Origin: an uncultured Prevotella sp.
GTDB taxonomy: Bacteria > Bacteroidota > Bacteroidia > Bacteroidales > Bacteroidaceae
Direction: 5' to 3'
NCBI GenBank assembly: GCA_937889855.1
Contig: CALBYK010000001.1
Location: forward strand, 1-12,470
DNA length: 12,470 nucleotides
The notes under the pieces were generated by a model that ran no database searches, was not told the DNA's origin, and saw nothing but the letters and a program-made list of their open reading frames with translations. The position numbers and the translations under genes are program-made. Positions 7,349-12,470 of this stretch are shown piece by piece. Numbering within the stretch: position 1 is the first letter of the stretch; each line of letters begins with the position of its first letter.

Positions 7349-8371
7349 ATGAATTGCAAGACACTGTTACATAGCTTTCTCGTAATGGCTCTTTGGGGCT
7401 TGTCGCTCATGTCATGTGTTGACGAGGACGAATATGCCGACAACCCGCGCGGCAACTTTGAGGCATTGTGGAAAACCATTGACGAGCACTACTGTTTCTT
7501 CGACTACAAGAAGGAGCAATACGGACTTGACTGGGACGCCGTGCACGAGAAGTACTCGCTGCAAATTGCCGACGACATGACCGACACACAACTCTTCGAG
7601 GTTCTCGGCAACATGCTTGCCGAGCTCAAAGACGGACATGTCAACATGTACTCATCGTGGGACGTGGCACGCAACTGGTCGTGGCATGAGGACTACCCAT
7701 CCAACGTGAGCGACACTCTGCTGAGCCGATATCTCGGTACCGACTACCGCATAGCCTCTGGCATGCGCTACAGGAGACTGGACGATAATGTTGGCTACAT
7801 ACGCTGCGCCTCGTTCGCCAACGGCATAGGCGACGGCAACCTCGACGACATCCTCCTATATCTTGCACCTTGTAACGGACTCATAATCGACCTGCGCGAC
7901 AACTCCGGCGGACTCCTCTCTTCTGCGGAGAAACTGGCGGCGCGATTTACCAACAGCACCATTCTCGTGGGATACATGCAGCACAAGACCGGACGCGGAC
8001 ACTCCGACTTCTCACAACTGGAGGAGCAACTACTCAAGCCTGCAAAGGGATTGCGCTGGCAAAAGCGTGTCGTGCTGCTTACCAACCGATCTGTGTACAG
8101 CGCGGCTAACGAGTTTGTGAAGTATATGAAGTGTTGTCCTGGTGTCACAATCGTAGGCGACCGCACCGGGGGCGGGGCTGGCATGCCTTTTACCTCAGAA
8201 CTGCCGGCAGGGTGGAGCATACGATTCTCGGCGTGCCCTATGTACGACAAGGACAGGCAGTCGACGGAGTTTGGAATTGCCCCCGACTACAATGTGGCTC
8301 TCTCGCAAGCCGACCTCCTGCGTGGCGAGGATACCATAATTGAGTATGCGCGCCAGTTGCTGAGAGAGTAA
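7349..8371 (+). CDS. S41-family peptidase lipoprotein, probably surface-exposed
   Basis: I place the start at the ATG at 7349, giving 340 residues; an in-frame ATG at 7283 lies inside priA and would bury the signal. The N-terminus is a lipoprotein signal with lipobox LMSC (C23). VDEDE follows directly, an acidic pattern like the lipoprotein export signal that sends Bacteroidetes lipoproteins to the cell surface. Residues about 35-105 form a tricorn-like helical region ending in DGHVN (H97). The S41 protease core follows: LIIDLRDNSGG, then NRSVYSAANEF with the likely nucleophile S251 and E255, then DRTGGGAGMP. No PDZ domain is evident. The family cleaves peptides from C-terminal regions or degrades short peptides; the substrate is unknown. 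It starts 46 bases after priA without a clear promoter, so expression may come from priA. Confidence 0.88.
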   Translation: MNCKTLLHSFLVMALWGLSLMSCVDEDEYADNPRGNFEALWKTIDEHYCFFDYKKEQYGLDWDAVHEKYSLQIADDMTDTQLFEVLGNMLAELKDGHVNMYSSWDVARNWSWHEDYPSNVSDTLLSRYLGTDYRIASGMRYRRLDDNVGYIRCASFANGIGDGNLDDILLYLAPCNGLIIDLRDNSGGLLSSAEKLAARFTNSTILVGYMQHKTGRGHSDFSQLEEQLLKPAKGLRWQKRVVLLTNRSVYSAANEFVKYMKCCPGVTIVGDRTGGGAGMPFTSELPAGWSIRFSACPMYDKDRQSTEFGIAPDYNVALSQADLLRGEDTIIEYARQLLRE

Positions 8372-8404
8372 CTCACACTTTTATTTTTACAGATGCCATA
8401 AAAA

Positions 8405-8436
8405 TTTGGATGATAGCACGGAATTGTGTACTTTTG
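8405..8436 (+). promoter_or_regulatory. Bacteroidetes-type promoter of ilvA-ridA
   Basis: TTTG at 8405-8408, a 20-base spacer, and TACTTTTG at 8429-8436 match the consensus fully. The predicted start is near 8442, about 45 bases before the ilvA ATG. No terminator was found between the peptidase stop (8371) and this promoter, so some read-through is possible. Confidence 0.78.
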
Positions 8437-8486
8437 TGTCGCGAAAGAACGCAGTAAAGTAACTCTAATTAAATATAAGCAAGAAA

Positions 8487-9692
8487 ATGTTGAATTTAGA
8501 CAATTTCTACAAGGCACGCTACGTACTAAGCAAGGTGATACGCAAGACAGCACTTGTCCATGCCCCTAAGATAAACCCCGAAAGTGACGTGTATCTTAAA
8601 CCCGAATGTCTGCAGAAGACAGGCTCGTTCAAGATTCGCGGAGCCTACTATAAAATATCGCAACTCTCGGAGGAGGAGAAGGCTAAGGGTGTGATTGCGT
8701 GTTCCGCCGGAAACCACGCGCAAGGCGTGGCGCTCGGCGCCACAGCAATGGGCATCAAGTCGCTTATATGCCTGCCGGAGGGCGCGCCTATAAGCAAGGT
8801 GGAGGCTACACGCAAGCTCGGTGCCCAGGTGAAGCTCGTGCCGGGCGTGTATGACGATGCTTATAATGAGGCTTTGCGTCTGCGCGATGAGCACGGCTAC
8901 ACATTCATTCATCCTTTCGACGACGAGAATGTCATAGCCGGACAGGGCACCATTGGACTTGAACTGCTCGACCAGCTGCCCGACATCGAGGCTGTTGTAG
9001 TGCCGGTTGGCGGCGGCGGACTGCTCTCGGGCATCGCCTTTGCCATCAAGTCGCTCAATCCTGAGGTGAAGGTGTACGGCGTGCAGGCTGCCGGGGCGGC
9101 AAGCATGGTGCAGAGCCTCCACGACCACAAGCAGGAGATGCTCGACCATGTGTCTACCATCGCTGACGGCATTGCCGTCAAGGAGCCTGGAAAGATAACA
9201 TTCGATACTTGCTCAAAGTATGTTGACGACATCGTGACCGTTACCGAAGACGAGATTTGCGCAGCAATCCTGCAGCTCATCGAGAGCGAGAAGATGGTGG
9301 CAGAGGGAGCAGGAGCGGCGAGCGTGGCAGCTGTGATGTTCAACAAGGTGCCGGTAAAAGGCAAGAAGACGGTGTGTGTGGTAAGCGGCGGCAACATTGA
9401 TGTCACCATACTCAACCGTGTCATCAACCGTGGACTGACAAAGAGCGGACGCATCTGCTCGCTCTGCATAGAGCTTGAGGACAAGCCAGGGCAGATGCTC
9501 GGAGTGAGCAAGGTGTTTGCCGAGCTCGGAGCCAACATCATACGTGTCAATCATGAGCGCAGTGTTGACAGCGAGAAGGTCAACTCATGCGTGTTGCGCC
9601 TCCAGGCCGAAACAAAGAACGAGGAGCATATAGAGCATATAAAGACAGAACTCGCCAAGCGTGGATTCAAGGTGGTTGACTATACGCTGTAA
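8487..9692 (+). CDS. ilvA: Threonine ammonia-lyase (threonine dehydratase) with one ACT domain
   Basis: This PLP enzyme converts L-threonine to 2-oxobutanoate and ammonia, the first committed step to isoleucine, and also acts on serine. Residues about 1-320 form the fold-type II catalytic domain: the Schiff-base lysine is K49 in SFKIRGA, the phosphate-binding loop is GGGGLLSG at 175-182, and SGGN in CVVSGGNID lies near the pyridine nitrogen. Residues about 325-401 are a single ACT domain (IELEDKPGQMLGVSKVF). At 401 residues it belongs to the one-ACT subgroup, shorter than the roughly 510-residue two-ACT-like biosynthetic enzyme of E. coli. It therefore may not be inhibited by isoleucine in the same way. 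The next gene, ridA, lies 42 bases downstream in the same transcription unit, which fits because RidA removes the reactive product intermediates. Confidence 0.95.
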   Translation: MLNLDNFYKARYVLSKVIRKTALVHAPKINPESDVYLKPECLQKTGSFKIRGAYYKISQLSEEEKAKGVIACSAGNHAQGVALGATAMGIKSLICLPEGAPISKVEATRKLGAQVKLVPGVYDDAYNEALRLRDEHGYTFIHPFDDENVIAGQGTIGLELLDQLPDIEAVVVPVGGGGLLSGIAFAIKSLNPEVKVYGVQAAGAASMVQSLHDHKQEMLDHVSTIADGIAVKEPGKITFDTCSKYVDDIVTVTEDEICAAILQLIESEKMVAEGAGAASVAAVMFNKVPVKGKKTVCVVSGGNIDVTILNRVINRGLTKSGRICSLCIELEDKPGQMLGVSKVFAELGANIIRVNHERSVDSEKVNSCVLRLQAETKNEEHIEHIKTELAKRGFKVVDYTL

Positions 9693-9734
9693 TGTTGAAA
9701 GATTGAAAAAATTAAATACTGGAAAAATATAATT

Positions 9735-10112
9735 ATGAACAAGCAAATTCACACAGACAACGCACCGGCAGCCATCGGTCCCTACTCTCAGGCTATAGAG
9801 GCTGGCGGCATGGTGTTCGCTTCGGGCCAGATTCCTATCGACCCGGCAACTGGTAACTTTGTTGAGGGCGGCATAAAGGAGCAGACTCGCCAGTCGCTCA
9901 CAAACGCCCAGAACATACTCAAGCAGGCAGGCACTGACCTCGCACATGTCGTGAAGACAACCGTTTTCCTCAGCGACATGGACAACTTCGGAGCCATGAA
10001 CGAGGTGTATGCCGAGTTCTTCGCACAGCCGTTCCCTGCACGCTCTGCTGTGGCAGTGAAGACGCTGCCTAAAGGAGCGCTCGTGGAAGTGGAGTGCATT
10101 GCTGTGAAATAA
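9735..10112 (+). CDS. ridA: RidA, reactive intermediate (enamine/imine) deaminase
   Basis: This 125-residue protein is a full-length RidA (YjgF/YER057c/UK114 family). The enzyme hydrolyses 2-aminoacrylate and 2-aminocrotonate, which PLP enzymes such as IlvA release, to pyruvate and 2-oxobutanoate, and so protects other PLP enzymes from damage. Family landmarks are present: GPYSQA with Y17, FASGQIP with S30, N89, the substrate-binding arginine R103 in PARSAV, and E118/E120 in LVEVECIAVK. The active form is a trimer, as known for the family. It starts 42 bases after ilvA with no promoter between, and a strong terminator follows 11 bases after its stop. The two genes therefore form a compact two-gene operon. 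Confidence 0.96.
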   Translation: MNKQIHTDNAPAAIGPYSQAIEAGGMVFASGQIPIDPATGNFVEGGIKEQTRQSLTNAQNILKQAGTDLAHVVKTTVFLSDMDNFGAMNEVYAEFFAQPFPARSAVAVKTLPKGALVEVECIAVK

Positions 10113-10123
10113 AAAAAACATCG

Positions 10124-10170
10124 ACCAAAAAAGCCGGGGCAGAATCACTTCTTCCCCGGTTTTTTTTGGT
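10124..10170. terminator. Bidirectional intrinsic terminator after ridA
   Basis: CCGGGG at 10134-10139 pairs with CCCCGG at 10154-10159. The inner arms AGAA and TTCT extend the stem after one mismatch. An A6 run precedes it (10127-10132) and a T8 run follows (10160-10167), with ACC/GGT pairing at the outer ends. It should end ilvA-ridA transcripts and can also stop transcription from the other side. Confidence 0.93.
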
Positions 10171-10584
10171 TATGAAACCTAACTTTCTAACTAAATCTTT
10201 TGACCTCTTAATCTACTAAAACAACAAACTTACAATCTTTACTATCTCCCACGCCAGGGAATGTTGCAAATGATGAATCTGTTTACTATTTTCTATGTTA
10301 AACCTATTGACGATTACTTTTTGCATGAGAGGAACATTCCGTCTTGCCGAAAAGCCTCTTCTTGTTCTTTGACATTGCAAAGGTAGGCATTATGCCCAAA
10401 ATGTTGTTTAGGTTATCGTTCCTTGAGTTGTAATAATGTTGCACGTAACAATTTTTATGTGTTAATGTCATAATTGTTGTCCAAACCGAACCTCAACACT
10501 GCCTCAACAACGAGTGGTTTTGTCTTGTAAACTATCCTAAAATGCCTCATGCCTACTGTTTTATATTTCTTTTTTGCTTCAAAA
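10171..10584. other. AT-rich gene-free region of about 410 bases
   Basis: I find no credible ORF, RNA gene or strong terminator here on either strand. One short stretch on the minus strand, at 10378-10385, reads TACCTTTG and continues as CAATGTCAAA, resembling the start of the promoter at 11663. It lacks a matching upstream element and leads into no gene. The region may be a decayed remnant or contain regulatory DNA for the downstream gene. Confidence 0.5.
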
Positions 10585-10616
10585 GTTGGCTTTTATGTCT
10601 GAAAACAATAACTTTG
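10585..10616 (+). promoter_or_regulatory. Promoter of the glycine-zipper lipoprotein gene
   Basis: GTTG at 10585-10588, a 20-base spacer and TAACTTTG at 10609-10616 match the Bacteroidetes promoter with one deviation in the upstream box. The predicted start is near 10622, which leaves about 27 bases before the ATG at 10649. This supports 10649 as the true start codon of the gene that follows. Confidence 0.72.
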
Positions 10617-10648
10617 CACCATAAATATATGAGAAAAAGGCAACAACT

Positions 10649-11517
10649 ATGAAAAAGTATTCTCTTGTTATTATTGGCGCGGCAATGCTTGCAAGACGGG
10701 AGCCGGCGCGGGAGCCTATGCAGGTGGGTCACTTGGCTCAGTGTTGGGCTCGGCTATCGGCGGAATAATAGGCGGCCCTCATGGCAGCGATGTCGGGACG
10801 TTGTTCGGAATGGCTGGCGGAGCCGTTGTCGGTGGGGTAGTGGGCGATGCCGCCGACAGGCAGCAGCGCCAGGAGCAAAGCGATGTGCTCGCCCGCCGCA
10901 ACCAGCGCATACAGCGCGAGAAGGCTGAGCGTGCGCAGGCGCAACAACAATATAGCGACGGCTATGGATGCGGAGCTGAGCATAGCGACAATATAGACCC
11001 CTCACAGATGGTGGACGACAGCAACTCTGGCGACGACCGCATCGACTTCAGTACCGGCCAGACCCCATCGGCTTCTCTGAATGACGGCCGACAGGCCGGT
11101 CAAAATGCCGGGCCTTCTGTTGACGCAAGCCGCATAGAGCAGCTGTATGGCGGAAACGCCACATCCACGGGCGGAAGACTTGATATACGCAATGTGGTCT
11201 TCACCGATTCAAGTGCCGACAATGTGCTGCATGGAGGCGAGTTTGGAAAGGTGGTATTTGAGATATATAACAATACAGGCGCTGCCGTCTACAACTTCGA
11301 GCCTTCGGTGGTTGAGGCTGACGGCAACAAGCGCATATACATTTCGCCGAGCGTGCGTGTGGAGCGCATTGACCCTGGACAGGGACTCCGATATACTGCT
11401 TCGGTGAAAGCCGACCGTCGTTTGAAGACCGGACAGATACGCTTGCTCGTGTCGGCACAGAAGGATGGCAAGCCTATTTCGTATGTCACTGTGGTTAAGG
11501 TGAATACCGTCAGATAG
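10649..11517 (+). pseudogene. Glycine-zipper lipoprotein gene, disrupted by a frameshift near its start
   Basis: The ATG at 10649 begins MKKYSLVIIGAAMLA, a lipoprotein-type signal, but that frame stops at 10766-10768 after 39 codons. The body is in another frame, open from 10633 to 11517. It starts CKTGAGAGAYAGG at the Cys codon 10690-10692, exactly where a lipobox cysteine belongs. A glycine-zipper stretch follows (GSAIGGIIGG, GGAVVGGVVG), then a Gln/Arg-rich charged segment and an Asp/Ser-rich linker. The C-terminal domain (about the last 115 residues) is beta-rich and Ig-like. The body frame has no ATG before the zipper; a GTG at 10741 would give 258 residues without a signal and with a truncated zipper. 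A net loss of one base (mod 3) near 10688-10693 explains everything. Genuine mutation and sequencing error cannot be told apart here. Confidence 0.8.
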
Positions 11518-11549
11518 GAGGCTTTTAGGGCTTTTCAGTAACAAGGCAA

Positions 11550-11599
11550 ATGTATGTCAACATTGTTGTGTGTTCGCACACAACAATGTTGACATACAT
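11550..11599. terminator. Perfect 23-bp hairpin with UUCG loop after the lipoprotein gene
   Basis: Bases 11550-11572 are perfectly complementary to 11577-11599 around TTCG, an exceptionally stable tetraloop. The stem starts 33 bases after the lipoprotein stop and ends 40 bases before the next promoter. There is no T-run on the plus side and only TTT on the minus side. A transcript-end or RNA-protecting hairpin is my best reading, but a protein-binding palindrome or transposon-related end is possible. Confidence 0.55.
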
Positions 11600-11638
11600 C
11601 AAAATCTATACTGAATATGCAAGTTTTTTACTGTAAAA

Positions 11639-11670
11639 CTTGTATGTGTGCGTAAACAGTTGTACCTTTG
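11639..11670 (+). promoter_or_regulatory. Promoter of the AAAGGTA repeat transcript
   Basis: CTTG at 11639-11642, a 20-base spacer and TACCTTTG at 11663-11670 match the same promoter form as priA and ilvA. The predicted start is near 11675. No ordinary gene follows; it drives the C-poor repeat region. Confidence 0.75.
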
Positions 11671-11717
11671 CAACGTCAAAACAAGGGAACCGTGAGGCAA
11701 CCGATAACAAGAAACAT

Positions 11718-12078
11718 AAAAGGTATTGGAAAATTTTGAGAGAATATTCAAAACGTATTAGTCTCAAAGGTAAACAAATGGATTGTGAAAGGATAACGCA
11801 CAAAAGGTAAGGATTTGAGGATAACAACACTCAGAGTATTAGTCAATTAAAGGTAATGATTGTTTAGGAATGACTCAGAGAAAGGTAGAAAAGATTTAGG
11901 ATGACAATTGGTTGAAGGTAATAAAGATTAGGATGACAGTTTAAATGGTGTTAGTCAGAAAGGTAGTTAGGAAGATTGTAGTAATAAGGATAACGCACGA
12001 GTCAATAGGTTATTAATAAGATCAATAGGTAGTTTGAAAGGTATTAGGATTTAGTTAGGTTAATGGTTTAGAAAGGTA
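11718..12078 (+). repeat. Degenerate AAAGGTA array with interleaved motifs
   Basis: AAAGGTA (or one-base variants) starts at 11719, 11766, 11803, 11849, 11881, 11914 (GAAGGTA), 11959, 12025 (ATAGGTA), 12037 and 12072, mostly 32-47 bases apart. Other words recur between them. AAGGATAACGCAC is exact at 11789 and 11986. TTAGGATGACA is exact at 11896 and 11928. ACTCAGAG is at 11829 and 11873, TCAATAGGT at 12002 and 12022, and TTAGTC at 11758, 11839 and 11951. The approximate unit is AAAGGTA, then GATTTAGGATGACA, then TTAGTCA. It is not a CRISPR: units are degenerate and spacing varies. Confidence 0.8.
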
Positions 12079-12085
12079 AAAAGTT

Positions 12086-12163
12086 ATGTTGATGACAATG
12101 ATGATGACTCTATTTGCAGCAAGTGCTGCGATAGGTATGTGGGGAGATGGCAACGGCAAATAG
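12086..12163 (+). CDS. Possible 25-codon Met-rich small peptide
   Basis: A short ORF reads MLMTMMMTLFAASAAIG and ends MWGDGNGK before TAG. The last AAAGGTA of the array (12072-12078) lies 7 bases before its ATG, a reasonable ribosome-binding distance. The first 17 residues are hydrophobic and Met-rich and the end is polar, as in a small membrane or leader peptide. It could equally be chance, since it is short and I recognise no family. It is supported only by its position directly after the array and before the terminators. Confidence 0.35.
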   Translation: MLMTMMMTLFAASAAIGMWGDGNGK

Positions 12164-12208
12164 TTCGTTTGCACCCCCGCCGAAAGGATGGAGCGGATGT
12201 CGAACGCG

Positions 12209-12229
12209 ATGAAGTCTTTCATTTTTTTT
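12209..12229 (+). terminator. Weak terminator-like stem with T8 run
   Basis: ATGAA at 12209-12213 pairs with TTCAT at 12218-12222 around GTCT and runs directly into a T8 tract (12222-12229). The stem is only five pairs, so this would be a weak or auxiliary stop 46 bases after the small ORF. Confidence 0.35.
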
Positions 12230-12258
12230 AGGCAATAATAGAACATCAAATATTAGAG

Positions 12259-12284
12259 AGGCTGTCCATAAGGGCAGCCTTTTT
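12259..12284 (+). terminator. Intrinsic terminator of the repeat transcript
   Basis: AGGCTGTCC (12259-12267) pairs with GGGCAGCCT (12272-12280), nine pairs including one wobble, around the loop ATAA, followed by a T5 run (12280-12284). It marks the likely 3' end of the unit that starts near 11675. Confidence 0.88.
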
Positions 12285-12297
12285 CCGTATAGCACAA

Positions 12298-12350
12298 ATG
12301 TTGTGGAACTTAATAACCGGGAGATGTCGAGTTTCCGCTCGACACAACAT
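12298..12350. other. Nested inverted repeats between the two terminators
   Basis: TGTCGAG (12325-12331) pairs with CTCGACA (12338-12344) around TTTCCG. Outside it, ATGTTGTG (12298-12305) is complementary to CACAACAT (12343-12350); the right arms overlap by two bases, so the full stems compete slightly. No T-run follows on either strand. The function is unknown. Confidence 0.45.
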
Positions 12351-12380
12351 AAGCAATCCTCGGACAGAAATTATTTATAT

Positions 12381-12412
12381 AAAAAAAGATGCAACACGTA
12401 TGTGTTGCATCT
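12381..12412 (-). terminator. Intrinsic terminator of tRNA-Tyr (minus strand)
   Basis: Bases 12387-12397 are perfectly complementary to 12402-12412 (11 pairs, loop of four). On the minus strand the stem runs into T6-T7 (12387-12381), a standard intrinsic terminator. It lies 7 bases past the 3' end of the tRNA. Confidence 0.92.
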
Positions 12413-12419
12413 CCTCAAG

Positions 12420-12470
12420 TGGGTGGTGATGGATTCGAACCACCGAAGGCATAGCCAGCAGATTTACAGT
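12420..12470 (-). tRNA. tRNA-Tyr (GUA), 5' part outside the window
   Basis: Read on the minus strand, the 3' part of a tRNA is visible. The anticodon loop CTGTAAA (12469-12463) has GTA at 12467-12465 and the 3' anticodon stem is TCTGC. A 13-base variable arm contains GGC-TAT-GCC, the long class II arm expected of bacterial tRNA-Tyr. The T arm is GGTGG-TTCGAAT-CCATC, followed by the acceptor strand ACCACCC and discriminator A at 12420. The next bases are CTT, so CCA is not encoded and must be added after transcription. The acceptor 5' strand, D arm and promoter lie beyond 12470. Confidence 0.93.

Larger units (their letters stand above)
11675..12284 (+). ncRNA. Putative ~610-base non-coding or leader transcript of unknown family
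   Basis: This unit is bounded by a consensus promoter and, at its end, an intrinsic terminator (12259-12284). It holds no ORF longer than 25 codons that looks real. Three parts are visible. The first is a short head (11675-11717). The second is the C-depleted AAAGGTA array (11718-12078), in which a 300-base sample (11761-12060) has about 21 C, near 7%, against G near 25%, so little stable structure can form. The third is a tail with a 25-codon ORF, a GC-richer stretch and two T-runs. I do not recognise a known RNA family. It might be a regulatory RNA, a leader, or an mRNA for the small peptide. The boundaries are inferred, not measured. Confidence 0.5.

Noticed and set aside
10355..10409. Minus-strand promoter at TACCTTTG (10385-10378)
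   Set aside because: The position of the upstream box reads AAAC instead of TTTG, and no gene follows; kept only as a sequence echo.
10649..10700. Programmed ribosomal frameshift in the lipoprotein gene
   Set aside because: No slippery heptamer of the X XXY YYZ type or downstream structure is seen at the frame junction; GAAAAAG at the start codon is too early and would lose the signal peptide.
10741..11517. A complete 258-residue gene starting with GTG at 10741
   Set aside because: The start falls inside the glycine zipper, has no signal and ignores an intact promoter and signal peptide just upstream; a frameshift explains it better.
11606..11830. 74-residue minus-strand ORF over the promoter and start of the array
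   Set aside because: Low-complexity Leu/Ser/Phe translation from AT-rich DNA, running against a strong promoter; no family resemblance.
11718..12078. CRISPR array
   Set aside because: Units are degenerate, short (7-14 bases) and variably spaced, and there are no cas genes in the window.
12055..12295. Minus-strand ORFs of 61-64 residues opposite the small Met-rich ORF
   Set aside because: They run through the intrinsic terminators, have no promoter or recognisable family and overlap each other.

Overview
The window looks like a chromosomal segment of a Bacteroidetes bacterium, most likely order Bacteroidales and possibly a Prevotella-like genus. Three things support this. It carries the gldK-L-M-N (porK-L-M-N) core of the type IX secretion system. 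Four promoters have the Bacteroidetes form (T)TTG-N20-TAnnTTTG. The S41 peptidase is a lipoprotein with acidic residues directly after its lipobox cysteine. The genus is inference. All protein genes are on the plus strand; only the tRNA at the right edge is on the minus strand.

Layout. Positions 1-3932 hold the 3' end of gldK, then gldL, gldM and gldN. This is the trans-envelope motor and periplasmic ring of the type IX secretion machine, arranged as one operon-like block with short, repeat-bearing spacers. A small outer-membrane beta-barrel gene (4021-4659) follows, and then a 366-base spacer holding a 146-bp inverted-repeat element of MITE type. Next come priA (replication restart helicase, own promoter), a surface-lipoprotein S41 peptidase, and ilvA-ridA with its own promoter and a strong bidirectional terminator. 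IlvA makes reactive enamine/imine intermediates and RidA hydrolyses them, so this pair is functionally coupled.

After an AT-rich stretch of about 410 bases with no gene comes a glycine-zipper lipoprotein gene. It has a good promoter and an intact lipoprotein-type signal peptide, but the signal and the body are in different frames, so it is disrupted in this sequence. A perfect 23-bp hairpin with a UUCG loop follows it.

The most unusual part is 11639-12284: an apparently self-contained transcription unit with a consensus promoter and a strong terminator but no ordinary gene. Its body is a C-depleted, degenerate array of about nine AAAGGTA-like motifs interleaved with recurrent GGATAACGCAC, TTAGGATGACA and TTAGTC words. 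It ends in a possible 25-codon Met-rich ORF. AAAGG resembles the part of the Shine-Dalgarno sequence that pairs with the 16S rRNA 3' tail, so ribosome recruitment is one testable idea. I could not assign the unit to a known RNA family. The window ends in a partial tRNA-Tyr(GUA) with its own terminator.
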